Below, piece after piece: positions 44,118 to 53,033 of a DNA stretch of 62,837 nt. A program made the translations under genes and the position numbers. How positions within the stretch are numbered: the first letter of the stretch is position 1; each line of letters opens with the position of its first letter. The notes below the pieces were generated by a model. It was not told the origin of the DNA. It searched no databases and worked only from the letters and a program-made list of their open reading frames with translations. The stretch comes from DAIOHQ01 sp036744635 (GTDB lineage: Bacteria; Planctomycetota; Phycisphaerae; Tepidisphaerales; Tepidisphaeraceae), in contig DAIOHQ010000002.1 in NCBI GenBank assembly GCA_036744635.1, positions 1-62,837 on the forward strand, written 5' to 3'.

Positions 44118-46274
44118 TTAGGCGGGAACATCCTCGCGCAGCAACGTGGAGCGGGTAGTGCCCATCGCAGGTGGCGCGGGTACTCCGGCGGAAGTGCTCG
44201 CCGCAGGCGGATGGGTTTGCAGGTCCACCATCTGTCTGTACCGCCCCGACGCGGCCATCAGTTCGTGATGGTGCCCTTGCTCCACGATCTCGCCGTGTTC
44301 GATCACCAGGATTCGGTCGGCATGGGCGATGGTGCTGAGGCGGTGGGCGATCACGAAGCTGGTGCGCCCGCGCATGAGGGTCTGCAGGCTGGACTGGATG
44401 AGGCGTTCGGATTCGGTGTCGAGGTTGCTGGTGGCCTCATCGAGGATGAGGATTTTTGGGTCGGCCAGCAGGGCGCGGGCGATGGTGAGGCGCTGGCGCT
44501 GGCCGCCGGAGAGTTTCACGCCGCGTTCGCCGATGATGCTGTCGTATCCCTTGGGGAGCTCGCCGATGAAGGTGTGGGCGTTGGCCAGCTCGGCGGCGTG
44601 TTGGATCTGCTCCTGGGTGGCCCCGCGGCGGCCATAGGCGATGTTGGCGGCGATGGTGCCGTCGAAGAGGAAGGTATCCTGCTCGACGATGCCCAGCAGG
44701 CGGCGGTAGGACTCCACCGTGATGTCGCGGAGATCCACGCCGTCGAGGGCGACCGAGCCGGCGGTGGGGTCGTAGAAGCGGGCGACGAGGTTGCAGAGGG
44801 TGGTCTTGCCGGCGCCGGATGGGCCGACCAGGGCGATCATCTCGCCGGGGTGAACGTCGAGGTTGACGCCGTGGAGGACGAGGGGGCCGAAGTCCTGTTC
44901 GGCCGCTTCTCCCAGCCCCCCCTCTGCCCCTTTCCCGCGGGTGGATTTGTAGGCGAAGCCTACATCGCGGAAGGTGATCCGGCCGCGGACGGTGTCGCGT
45001 TCCACCGCGATGGCGCCGGGTTTGGCGGGCATTTCCACCGGTTCATCGAGCAGGTCCAGCGTGCGGTCGAGGCCGGCCAATTCGTTCTGCAGGGCGGTGG
45101 CGCTGCCGGCCAGGGTGGCGATGGGGCCCAGCAGCGAGGCGAGGTAGGTGAGGAACATCACCAGGTCGCCGACGGTGAGGGCTTTGTTGGCATCCAGCAG
45201 GCCGGCGGCGACGTTGGTCTTATCCTGCAGTACGCGGGAGCCGCCGTACCAGAGCAGCAGGGCGGTGGCGGTGGGGATGAGGATCGACCAGGCGATATCC
45301 ACACCGCGCGTCCACCACCACGCGTGCAGTTCCTGGCGGATGAGGAAATGGTTGTTGCCGGCGAAGGTGGCGGCCTCCATGTGCTGGCGGGAGAAGGAGC
45401 GCACCACCCGCATGCCCCCGAAGGCTTCGGTGGCGTGGGAGTCGGTGTGCTGGCGGGTGGCGCGGATGTCGCGATAGAGCGGGCGGATCCGGCTGATCCA
45501 GGTGCGGTGGGTGAGAAAGACGGTGGGGATCAGCAGCAGCGAGCCGATGAGCATCCGCCAATCCACCAGGGCCAGGATGGTCAGGCTGCCGAGAAGCTGG
45601 ATGATCGCCCGCCAGGGGTTGTAGACGGCGGAGAAGAGCAGGTCGGCCGCGCCGCCGGCATCCTCGCGCAGCAGCGAGGTGACGCCGCCGGATTTCAATT
45701 CGTAGACCCGGTGCAGCGGCAGGCGGACGGCGTGGTCGAAGGCTTTCTTGCGCACGGCCACCCGCAGGCGGCTGGTGGCCTGGGTGGTGCGCCAGCGGCT
45801 CCAGGTGCCCAGGCCGAGGGCGGCGCCGGAGAGGAGGATCATGCCGACGGCGGTGACGGCGAGCAGGCGGTGAGGGTCGGTGGGGAATGGAATCAGCCGG
45901 GCGAGGCGCGGCGGCAGCGGCTTGGTGTCCAGCACGCTGTCGAAGACGATCTTGGTGCCGTAGAGCGGGGCCAGGCTGAGCAGCGTGGAGAGGGAGAGGG
46001 CGGCCAGAGAGAGGGCGGTGGCGCGGCGATGGCCGCGCAACAGATGCCAGAATTCTTTGAGCAGGACCGCGAAGGAGCGCACCCGGCGCTTGGATTTGTG
46101 CTGGCCCAGAGGCATGGCGCCCACGACGCCGCCGCCGTGGCCGTGCGGCGAGCCCCCGCCCCCCCCTGCGCCGGCCGCCTCCTCGCCGGCCTCGCGCCGG
46201 CGGCGAATCTCCGCCCGATACTCCGCAAACCGCGAACGACTGGTGCGAAACGCAAAACGCATACGCCCCATCAT
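44118..46274 (-). CDS. ABC transporter, fused permease and ATPase (MsbA/exporter type)
   Basis: About 718 residues: a basic, Gly/His-rich N-terminal extension, a six-helix type-1 exporter membrane domain (~70-400) and an ATPase domain. Walker A is GPSGAGKTT, the signature LSGGQ, Walker B ILILDEATS, and the switch His is in IAHRLST. Homodimers export lipids, drugs or peptides. The membrane domain joins the ATPase through a Gly-rich stretch (GKGAEGGLGEA). The start is uncertain: ATGATG at 46269-46274 is preferred over a longer frame. A repeated CCTGCGGTGGGCA motif occurs just upstream. Confidence 0.92.
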   Translation of the reverse strand: MMGRMRFAFRTSRSRFAEYRAEIRRRREAGEEAAGAGGGGGSPHGHGGGVVGAMPLGQHKSKRRVRSFAVLLKEFWHLLRGHRRATALSLAALSLSTLLSLAPLYGTKIVFDSVLDTKPLPPRLARLIPFPTDPHRLLAVTAVGMILLSGAALGLGTWSRWRTTQATSRLRVAVRKKAFDHAVRLPLHRVYELKSGGVTSLLREDAGGAADLLFSAVYNPWRAIIQLLGSLTILALVDWRMLIGSLLLIPTVFLTHRTWISRIRPLYRDIRATRQHTDSHATEAFGGMRVVRSFSRQHMEAATFAGNNHFLIRQELHAWWWTRGVDIAWSILIPTATALLLWYGGSRVLQDKTNVAAGLLDANKALTVGDLVMFLTYLASLLGPIATLAGSATALQNELAGLDRTLDLLDEPVEMPAKPGAIAVERDTVRGRITFRDVGFAYKSTRGKGAEGGLGEAAEQDFGPLVLHGVNLDVHPGEMIALVGPSGAGKTTLCNLVARFYDPTAGSVALDGVDLRDITVESYRRLLGIVEQDTFLFDGTIAANIAYGRRGATQEQIQHAAELANAHTFIGELPKGYDSIIGERGVKLSGGQRQRLTIARALLADPKILILDEATSNLDTESERLIQSSLQTLMRGRTSFVIAHRLSTIAHADRILVIEHGEIVEQGHHHELMAASGRYRQMVDLQTHPPAASTSAGVPAPPAMGTTRSTLLREDVPA

Positions 46275-46400
46275 AGCACCCGCGCACCTGCGGTGGGCAC
46301 TCCTGCGGTGGGCAATTCCGCGCGTACGCGGCACCTGCGGTGGACTGAAGAAGTAGTTCACGGTGTGTTCGGCCCATGGCCCAGGCGGACATGGCCGGCT

Positions 46401-46757
46401 TCATTTTTCGACCAGGCGCATGGCCTCAGCCCGGCTGCGGGCGATGGTGAACAGCCGTTCCAGCGAGCAGGCGTGAAAGACCTCCAGCAGGCGCGGAGAC
46501 AGCCCGCACAGGATCAGTTTCCCGTCGGCGCTCTTGATCTGCTGCCGCAGGTTCACCAGCAGGCCCAGAATGGCGCTGCCCATGTAGGAGACGCTGGAAA
46601 GGTCGAGGATCCACTGGCCGTGCAGGTTGCCATCCAGCGTCGTCGCCATCTCCGCGTTGAGCCTGTCGAATTCCTCGGTGTCCAGCGCCGCCGGCAAGGT
46701 CAGCTCGATCACGGTGACCGATTGCTCGCTGCGAATCTGGAAGAACGGGTCGGGCAT
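46401..46757 (-). CDS. STAS-domain anti-sigma factor antagonist-like protein
   Basis: 118 residues forming a single STAS domain. The conserved phosphorylation loop DLSSVSYMGSAILG (target Ser in SYMGS) and the ILCGLSPRLLEVF strand/helix match the SpoIIAA family. Such proteins are phosphorylated and dephosphorylated to release partner anti-sigma kinases. No partner kinase is adjacent. It lies between the purM and ABC transporter genes on the same strand. Confidence 0.9.
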   Translation of the reverse strand: MPDPFFQIRSEQSVTVIELTLPAALDTEEFDRLNAEMATTLDGNLHGQWILDLSSVSYMGSAILGLLVNLRQQIKSADGKLILCGLSPRLLEVFHACSLERLFTIARSRAEAMRLVEK

Positions 46758-46810
46758 CTGTGTGCGCCATTAAATCACAGCCCGGCCCATGCGACAAGTT
46801 TCAATCGACA

Positions 46811-46843
46811 AATTGGTGGGGCGGACATTCTTGTCCGCAATGG
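46811..46843. repeat. Short GTGGGGCGGACATTC palindrome, copy 1
   Basis: AATTGGTGGGGCGGACATTC is followed by TTGTCCGC. A near copy lies at 62780-62813. It sits just after the purM stop, in front of the STAS gene. Confidence 0.7.
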
Positions 46844-46850
46844 CGGCGGC

Positions 46851-47954
46851 CTATCGAACTTGCAGCGTGTCTGCTTCAAACGTGATTTTCAGGGGCACGA
46901 TTTCCACCGCTTTGCGATCCCCTTGAGCATGGACCGTTCCCGCACGCCAGGCGTCATAGCCGGCGGCCTTCGCGACATCCAGGCATTTGGAAACGTCGCC
47001 CGGATCGACATAAACCGCAAAGCCGGCGCCCATGTTGAACGTGGCGTACGCCTCGCGCACCTCGATCGGCCCGCGCTCGATCATGAACTGAAAGACCGGC
47101 AGGGGCGGCCGCACCTCCTCGATGCGATAGACGAATGGCTGATCCAGCCGCATGATCTTTCGCCAGCCGTGGCCGGTGATGTGCGCCGCGTAATGGAGAT
47201 CGACGCCCGCGCCCTGGCACGCCGCGATGAATTTCACGTAAATCACCGAAGGATCGAGCAGCGCCTCGCCGAACGTCCGGCCATCGCTGATGGGCGTCAG
47301 ATAGCGCTGCGGCAGCCGCTCGGCGATCTGCCGGCACAAGGACAAACCGTTGGTCTGCACCCCGGAGCTGGCCAGGAAGATGATGGCGTCGCCGGCGCGA
47401 ACCTCCCCCTTGATGCGGAGGGACTTGGGCTTGATCGCGCCGATCGCCGAACCGGCCAGAACGATCGCATCGTCATTGACGATTCCCTTGAGCGCCGGCG
47501 TCTCGCCTCCACCCCAGACGGCGCCAGCGCGGCGGCATCCTTCGGCGAAACCATCGGCCAGATCCTGCGTGCGCAACGGGTTTGCGAACCACGCCGCGTC
47601 GCCCACCGCCGCGTGCATCGCGACGGAAATCGGCAGCGCCCCGGTGGTGATCAGATCGTTGACGATGGTGGCTACGGTGTCGATGCCGATGTTGGCATAA
47701 AAGCTCTTGCCGGTCAGCTTGAGCATGGCGTCGGCCACCAGATTCTTGGTTCCCAGCCCCTCTTCGACGTGGGCGAGGAACTGCTCGGGCGCCTCGATGA
47801 GATAGGCGCTCTCCCCGCGCACCGATGCCGGCTCCGACAGGCCGTGCTGCCCCAGCGCCGCCGTCGTCGTCGCCGCCGCCTGCTGGCAGGCGCGCTTGAA
47901 CGCATCCAGCAGGTCATAGTTCACCCCCGATTTCGCATAGCTCAGCGATTCCAT
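46851..47954 (-). CDS. purM: Phosphoribosylformylglycinamidine cyclo-ligase (AIR synthase)
   Basis: 367 residues. It converts FGAM to aminoimidazole ribotide with ATP in purine synthesis. Family marks: SYAKSGVNYDLLDAF at the N-terminus, GIDTVATIVNDLITTGALP, WGGGETPAL, SSGVQTNGLSL and GAGFAVYV near the end. Several residues differ from textbook PurM, so a divergent planctomycete form is likely. The ATG at 47954 matches the family start. It is divergent from the isomerase gene 105 bases away. Confidence 0.88.
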   Translation of the reverse strand: MESLSYAKSGVNYDLLDAFKRACQQAAATTTAALGQHGLSEPASVRGESAYLIEAPEQFLAHVEEGLGTKNLVADAMLKLTGKSFYANIGIDTVATIVNDLITTGALPISVAMHAAVGDAAWFANPLRTQDLADGFAEGCRRAGAVWGGGETPALKGIVNDDAIVLAGSAIGAIKPKSLRIKGEVRAGDAIIFLASSGVQTNGLSLCRQIAERLPQRYLTPISDGRTFGEALLDPSVIYVKFIAACQGAGVDLHYAAHITGHGWRKIMRLDQPFVYRIEEVRPPLPVFQFMIERGPIEVREAYATFNMGAGFAVYVDPGDVSKCLDVAKAAGYDAWRAGTVHAQGDRKAVEIVPLKITFEADTLQVR

Positions 47955-48059
47955 CGGCTGTGTTGTAAAGTCGCCGGCGCGCGGATGCAAATCGCTGAAA
48001 ACATCTGCCGCCATCGACGATTTTTGGATTGCCGGCCGCCGCACTACAATCGCCGCATC

Positions 48060-48899
48060 ATGATCAACCTCGCGTTCTCAACCAATGCATTCAAGAAGAA
48101 CACCCTCGCCGAGGCGGTCGAGGCCATCGCGGCAATCGGATATCGCGGCGTGGAGCTGATGGCGGATGTGCCGCACGCCTATCCCCCGTCGATGGACGCC
48201 GGCCAGCGCCAGGACCTTCGGCGCCAGCTCGACCGGCTGCAGATGCGCGTCAGCAACGTCAACGCCTTTACCCTCTTCGCCCTGGGAGACACCTATCACC
48301 CAAACTGGATCGAGGATGATGAGCGCCAGCGCGATGTCCGGGTTGCCCACACCATGGCCTGTCTGGAACTGGCCCACCAGTTCGACGCCAAGACCATGAG
48401 CATTCAGCCCGGCGGCCCGCTCATCGGCACGACCATCTCCCGCGCCCAGGCCGGCGAGCGCTTCGCCGCGGGACTGGAGCGCGTGCTCGAATTGGCGAGG
48501 CGAAATAATGTGATCATCGCCATCGAGCCGGAACCCGGCCTGTTCATCGAAACCGCCGCGGAGTACCTGGAATTCAAGAGCGCCTTTTTCAAGGATGATC
48601 CGATCATCCGCATGAACTGCGACGTCGGCCACCTGTTTTGCGTGGGAGAAGACCCCGCCGGTGTGATCCGCGCCATGCCGCAGCACATCGCCCACGTCCA
48701 CCTGGAGGACATCGGCGCCAACCGCGTCCACCAGCATCTCACCCCCGGCAAGGGCGCCATCGATTTCCCCGCAATCTTCTCGGCGCTCACCGCAATCGAA
48801 TATCAAGGTTGGGTAACCGTCGAGCTCTATCCCTACGAGACCACCGCCGCCGGGGTGGCAAAATTGGCGTGGGAACATCTCCGCCCGATGGTGGCTTAA
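48060..48899 (+). CDS. Sugar phosphate isomerase/epimerase-like TIM-barrel protein
   Basis: 279 residues of the xylose-isomerase-like (AP endonuclease 2) superfamily. The barrel strands carry putative metal ligands: Glu in IAIEPEPG, Asp/His in NCDVGH, His in HVHLEDIG and Glu in VTVELYP. Members isomerise or epimerise ketoses and hydroxypyruvate, or are parts of unknown pathways. It starts at ATG 48060. It ends six bases from the stop of the opposing HDOD gene. Confidence 0.85.
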   Translation: MINLAFSTNAFKKNTLAEAVEAIAAIGYRGVELMADVPHAYPPSMDAGQRQDLRRQLDRLQMRVSNVNAFTLFALGDTYHPNWIEDDERQRDVRVAHTMACLELAHQFDAKTMSIQPGGPLIGTTISRAQAGERFAAGLERVLELARRNNVIIAIEPEPGLFIETAAEYLEFKSAFFKDDPIIRMNCDVGHLFCVGEDPAGVIRAMPQHIAHVHLEDIGANRVHQHLTPGKGAIDFPAIFSALTAIEYQGWVTVELYPYETTAAGVAKLAWEHLRPMVA

Positions 48900-48904
48900 G
48901 ACGC

Positions 48905-49777
48905 TCATCCCAGCAGATCGGATGCGCCGGCAATCAGATCATCCAGCTTGGCCGCAGTCTGCGTGATCAAAGAATTGTCGAGCTGAATCTGCCCGATTCC
49001 CGCTGCATCGATGGACTGATGAAGCGCCGTCAGATTGAACCCCTTGTTCCCCTGGCAGCAGAGCGTATCGGCAACGTAGACCAGTGTGACCAGCATCCGA
49101 TGCTCATCGGCCAGCGCGGTAGGGCGGTGGTGAAACCCGGCGATGAGCTGGCAGGAGCGCGGGAACTTCCACTGCATCGTCAGCGCTGAGCCGAGCTGCT
49201 GGTGATCGGTCCCCAGGATGTCCCGCTCAATCTCGCAGAATTCGAGTTGCGACGTGCGGGCCGTCTCGCACACTTCCACCAGCTTTTCCGGCCAAACCTG
49301 CAGCTCAACCAGAATCCCCAGGTCATGGATCATTCCCGCCAGAAACGCCTCATCGGTGATCGGCAGCTTCATCTGCCGCGCCAACTCCCGCGCCGTCACG
49401 GCCACCGCGATGCAGTGTTTCCACAGGTCCTTGGCCGTGAATCCCGTGCACAGCTTGGCGCCGCGGAACATTTGTCCCAGGCTGGCCGCGATGGCGAGAT
49501 TCTTCACGCCGTTCAATCCCAGCAGCACGATGGCGCGCTCGACGGAACCAATCTGCCCGGGCAGGCCATAAAACGCGCTGTTGACGACTTTCAGGATGCG
49601 CGTGACCAGCGCCGGATCGTGCGCCACCAGCTTGTGCAACTGGCTGGCCGAGCTTTTCGGATCCTCCACCATGGCAATGATGCGCGCAGTGATTTCCGGA
49701 AGGGTGGCGATGGTCGTCACCTTCCGGATGGCGTCATTGACGAGTTCCTGCGGATCGGTTGCGACGGCGGTAGACAT
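48905..49777 (-). CDS. HDOD-domain signalling protein
   Basis: 290 residues consisting of one HDOD domain (LPEITARIIAMVEDPKSSAS, VVNSAFYGLPGQIGSVERAI, GMIHDLGIL). These proteins act in bacterial signalling, often with two-component or motility systems, and usually lack catalytic HD activity. The ATG at 49777 has AGAGGG upstream; the longer frame runs through a palindromic repeat and is rejected. It follows neuC-like by ~110 bases and could respond to motility signals, but that is inference. Confidence 0.9.
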   Translation of the reverse strand: MSTAVATDPQELVNDAIRKVTTIATLPEITARIIAMVEDPKSSASQLHKLVAHDPALVTRILKVVNSAFYGLPGQIGSVERAIVLLGLNGVKNLAIAASLGQMFRGAKLCTGFTAKDLWKHCIAVAVTARELARQMKLPITDEAFLAGMIHDLGILVELQVWPEKLVEVCETARTSQLEFCEIERDILGTDHQQLGSALTMQWKFPRSCQLIAGFHHRPTALADEHRMLVTLVYVADTLCCQGNKGFNLTALHQSIDAAGIGQIQLDNSLITQTAAKLDDLIAGASDLLG

Positions 49778-49849
49778 CAAATAAACCCTCTTTCTCTCCC
49801 ACCTTATCGAAAACCTGACCACGCAACTTAACGCAGTCAGTACGCATTC

Positions 49850-49874
49850 GTAGGGGCGGGGTTTCCCCGCCCTC
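49850..49874. repeat. Short GGGGCGGGG palindrome, copy 2
   Basis: Identical over 25 bases to 33193-33217. It lies between the stop of the neuC-like gene (49891) and the HDOD gene start. Confidence 0.85.
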
Positions 49875-49890
49875 TTCCGCTGCAAATGCT

Positions 49891-51111
49891 TCAATAGGCA
49901 ATCAGTTTGCGCTTCATCCGCCCATCCAGCCGGATACGTCCGAGAATTCCGCTGATTTTTCGGCCGACGCCGCGGCCACCATATATGTTGCTACTCGGCG
50001 CCCGGCGTGGTGAGCCATGATTCCAGATGGACTGCAGTGCCCTTCGCATCGCAGCCGCAGCATACGTGACATCGATCACGTTCCCGCTCCGTTCCCGGCC
50101 AAGCTGGCGTGGTCCTATATTCACCACCGGCGTGCCGAAACTCGCCGCCTCAATAATCCCGCTGGAAGAATTCCCGGCAAGCACCGCGGCGTCGCGCAGC
50201 AATCCCAGAAACAACGGCCGCGAAATATCGCGCTCAATCACCACGGTTTTGGCGGAATGTCTGCTGCCCGCAGGCCGCTTCGCCGCCTCGGTCCAGCAGC
50301 GCTGAATCCCCCCGGTGCCGGGATCGTTGTTCGGATGAACGATGACAATCTGCTCGAATCCGCTCGTCTCCACTGCCCGCAGCACGGCCTTGGCGCGGCG
50401 ATATTCCACCGCCTCGTCAGCATCCGCCGGATGCAGCACCAGCAGCGCATAGCGCCGGGGCGTCAATTCCCCAAATCGCTGCGGCAGCGCGCCCCGCGAC
50501 GCCGCCTCCTTCTCAATCCCATCCACTCCCGGCGAGCCCACCCGATGAATCCGCCACGCATCTTCTCCCAGTTTCCCGATGCGCTCAGCGCTGGCGGCGG
50601 TGGCGGGAAAATGGACGTGTGCCAGCTTGGTAATCGCGTGGCGCAATGAATCATCAACCTGGCCCAGGGCGCGATCGCCGCCATGAACATGGGCCACCAC
50701 CTTGCCGGAAATGTGTCCCGCCGCCGCCGCCGCGAACGCCTCAACCCGGTCGCCGACCACCAGCACGATATCGCTCTTGAGCCGCGCAAATGCGCTGGCC
50801 ATCGCGGTGATCGCCCGTCCCGTGCTGCCCGCCATCTCGACAGCACCAGCGCCGGCTGCCGCGCCGCGCCACGGGATGATCTGATCGATCCGCCAACCCT
50901 CCCGCATGATCTGATCCACGCTCCGGCCATGCCGCCGATCCAGGTGCATTCCGGTAACGACAAGCTGCAGCGACAGGCGCGGATGTTTCTGTATCGCCCG
51001 CAGCACGCCGCCCATCAGCCCGAATTCAGCGCGTGTGCCAGTGACAAAGCAGACCCGCCGGGCCGATGACGCACGAGTATCTGAATCACGCGGCGTCATA
51101 GGCGATGGCAT
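49891..51111 (-). CDS. neuC: UDP-N-acetylglucosamine 2-epimerase (hydrolysing), NeuC-like
   Basis: 406 residues of the hydrolysing UDP-sugar 2-epimerase family. It shows GTRAEFGLM near the start, GDRVEAFAAA, the HxGGD-type HVHGGDRALG, and GNSSSGIIEAASFGTPVVNIG. It would release ManNAc (or a diamino analogue) for nonulosonic acid synthesis. It is the last gene of the operon and overlaps the neuB-like gene by 26 bases. The C-terminal ~25 residues are basic. The choice between Neu5Ac and legionaminic acid pathways cannot be made from sequence. Confidence 0.9.
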   Translation of the reverse strand: MPSPMTPRDSDTRASSARRVCFVTGTRAEFGLMGGVLRAIQKHPRLSLQLVVTGMHLDRRHGRSVDQIMREGWRIDQIIPWRGAAAGAGAVEMAGSTGRAITAMASAFARLKSDIVLVVGDRVEAFAAAAAGHISGKVVAHVHGGDRALGQVDDSLRHAITKLAHVHFPATAASAERIGKLGEDAWRIHRVGSPGVDGIEKEAASRGALPQRFGELTPRRYALLVLHPADADEAVEYRRAKAVLRAVETSGFEQIVIVHPNNDPGTGGIQRCWTEAAKRPAGSRHSAKTVVIERDISRPLFLGLLRDAAVLAGNSSSGIIEAASFGTPVVNIGPRQLGRERSGNVIDVTYAAAAMRRALQSIWNHGSPRRAPSSNIYGGRGVGRKISGILGRIRLDGRMKRKLIAY

Positions 51112-52150
51112 CGCAGGAGATCATGTCCCATTGCAGCAGCGTTCCGGCCGCCACCGCCGCGACGGCGCGCCGGCCAACCACATCGCTCCAGGCGGCCGCG
51201 GGAATGCCGGTGCCGGGGCGCTGGACGGTGAGGTGACTGTCGGTAATAGCTTCGCCGGCGCCAACATCGCGGCACAACGCGATGCTCTGCCGGCTGACCC
51301 GTCGCACGTCCTCTTCAATCGACAGCACGCGCTTGCCGCCGCGCCCGCGCAGACGCTGGGCCTCGCGAATCAGGCGCACGTATTGTCCAAAACCCGCGGC
51401 ATCGGCACTGGCGGAATGGTCCGGCCCCGTCGCATCGCGGTCGTAGGTGAGATGCTTTTCGATGATGCACGCCCCGGCCGCCGCCGCCGCTGCCCCGGCC
51501 AGCGCATTGGTCGTGTGATCGGAATATCCAATCGCAACACCGTAGCGCGCCATCAACTCGCCAATCCAGCATAAATTCGCGCTCTCATCCGGCGCAGGAT
51601 AACTGCTGATGCAGTGCAGCAAGGCGAAAGGAATATTTGCGCTATGGACCGATTCGACTGCCGCGTCGATTTCTTCCAGAGTCGCCGCCCCGGTGGAAAT
51701 CAACAGCGGCCGGCCCAGCCCAGCGCACCGCGCCAGCAGCGGCGTGTTGACGATATCCGGCGACGCGATCTTGATTGCCGGCAGTTCCAGTTCCCTCAAA
51801 ATCTCCACATCACCCAGGGAAAACGGCGTCGCCAGCGGAATCATTCCCCGCCGCCGAATCTGCTCCACGATTCTCCGCAGCGCATCCGCCGGCAGCTCAT
51901 AACGTCGCAGCATCTCGATTGGCGAAGCATCCGTGCAGCGCTGCTGCTGATAATCGGCGAACGCCGCCGCGCTGTTCATCAGCGCATCCGCCCGAAACAC
52001 CTGCAGCTTCACCGCATCCGCCCCCGCCCGCGCTGCCAGCTCAACCAGTTCCAGCGCCCGCGCCTCGCTGCCATCGTGGTTCACGCCGATTTCCGCGATC
52101 ACCAGCGCCGGTTCATCTCCGGAAATTTCTCGACCTGCGATCTGCATCAT
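51086..52150 (-). CDS. neuB: N-acetylneuraminate/nonulosonate synthase, NeuB-like
   Basis: 354 residues. The TIM barrel contains IAEIGVNHDG, ADAVKLQVF, ATPFSL, KIASPDIVN, LHCISSYPAP and GYSDHT, all typical of NeuB, and ends in an antifreeze-like SAF domain (AITDSHLTVQRPGTGIPA). It condenses phosphoenolpyruvate with ManNAc or a 2,4-diacetamido hexose. The ATG at 52150 overlaps the neuA-like stop (ATGA), showing translational coupling. Confidence 0.93.
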   Translation of the reverse strand: MMQIAGREISGDEPALVIAEIGVNHDGSEARALELVELAARAGADAVKLQVFRADALMNSAAAFADYQQQRCTDASPIEMLRRYELPADALRRIVEQIRRRGMIPLATPFSLGDVEILRELELPAIKIASPDIVNTPLLARCAGLGRPLLISTGAATLEEIDAAVESVHSANIPFALLHCISSYPAPDESANLCWIGELMARYGVAIGYSDHTTNALAGAAAAAAGACIIEKHLTYDRDATGPDHSASADAAGFGQYVRLIREAQRLRGRGGKRVLSIEEDVRRVSRQSIALCRDVGAGEAITDSHLTVQRPGTGIPAAAWSDVVGRRAVAAVAAGTLLQWDMISCDAIAYDAA

Positions 52151-52875
52151 GCCACCCGCATCTGATTGTGTTGTCGGTCCCACAGCACGGCCTCGGCCCA
52201 GTAAAGATCGCGGGCGTGGTCGATCTCGACCGTCTCTCCCATCTCAGTCTCAATGCCGCGCCGATCCTCCCCGAAGAACGCGTGGGGATCGTGCGGAAAC
52301 TCCCGGCCGCGCAGCATCGACGCCCGCGACACCGCCACCACCGCCCCATCGTGCAGGAAGCACGGCCGAAGGTCCTGGCGGCGGTGGACGCTGCCCGCCT
52401 GCAGCGGCACCACGCGGTCGCCATCAAACGTATTCATCCACGCCGGATTCCACTTCCCCACCGGGCAGAACGTGCGCACCGAATCGCAGCGCGTATTGTC
52501 CAGATGCTCCAGCGCCCGGTCGATCACGCCATCTCCGCGGACCGGCACGTTGCCATAGAGGACCACAAGGGCGTCGGCGCGAAACTGGCCATCAGATTCC
52601 ACCGTCTCCAAAGCGTGCAACATCACATCCTGCACGGACGCCTCCGCCGTCGCGAGCTGCGCCGGCCGCTGAATCGTCTCGATCCCCGCTTCCTTCGACA
52701 ACTGCAAAATCCGCGGACAATCGCTGGAAACCATCGTGCGCGCAATCCGCCCGGCGCTGCGGGCGTGCTCAAAGGTATAGCTGATCACCGGCCGCCCCAG
52801 CAGCGAAAGCAAATGCTTGTCCTTCAATCCCGCGCTTCCCGCGCGAGCCAGAATCACCGCCAATGTCTTCATCAT
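52147..52875 (-). CDS. neuA: Acylneuraminate cytidylyltransferase, NeuA-like
   Basis: 242 residues. The nucleotide-binding loop ILARAGSAGLKDKHL and SSDCPRILQL match CMP-sugar synthetases, and LVVLYGNVPVRGDGVID matches their core. It would activate a nonulosonic acid as the CMP sugar for transfer. The canonical RxGSKxI(P)xKN loop is somewhat changed (RAGSAGLKDKH). It lies ~160 bases after the radical-SAM-like gene; the gap contains a palindromic repeat. Confidence 0.88.
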   Translation of the reverse strand: MMKTLAVILARAGSAGLKDKHLLSLLGRPVISYTFEHARSAGRIARTMVSSDCPRILQLSKEAGIETIQRPAQLATAEASVQDVMLHALETVESDGQFRADALVVLYGNVPVRGDGVIDRALEHLDNTRCDSVRTFCPVGKWNPAWMNTFDGDRVVPLQAGSVHRRQDLRPCFLHDGAVVAVSRASMLRGREFPHDPHAFFGEDRRGIETEMGETVEIDHARDLYWAEAVLWDRQHNQMRVA

Positions 52876-52896
52876 CCGATTTCTCTCTTCCTCCCC

Positions 52897-52994
52897 CGTA
52901 GCACGGGTTTCCGACCCGTGCCCAGCAACGCTCGAATCTCAACGCCGTTTGCTCTTTCAAACCACTCTGCACGGGTTGGAAACCCGTGCTACGA
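52897..52994. repeat. GTAGCACGGG palindromic repeat, copy 1
   Basis: The left half CGTAGCACGGGTTTCC continues to GACCCGTG (52920); the right half is CACGGGTTGGAAACCCGTGC then TACG. Together they form a ~98-base palindrome. A shorter relative is at 60552-60614. Confidence 0.85.
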
Positions 52995-53033
52995 AAACCG
53001 CTTGCCTGGCGCCGCCTGCGTTGGCATCCGCAC

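Noticed and set aside
44118..46361. Upstream start for the ABC transporter at 46361
   Set aside because: The first ~29 codons come from a repeated CCTGCGGTGGGCA segment with Arg/His-rich translation; not credible as protein.
43974..48059. A very long plus-strand open frame covering the ABC transporter, STAS and purM genes before the isomerase start
   Set aside because: It is the antisense of genes with clear family motifs; the Gly/Ala/Arg/Asp-rich translation is typical of high-GC antisense frames. Only the part from 48060 is real.
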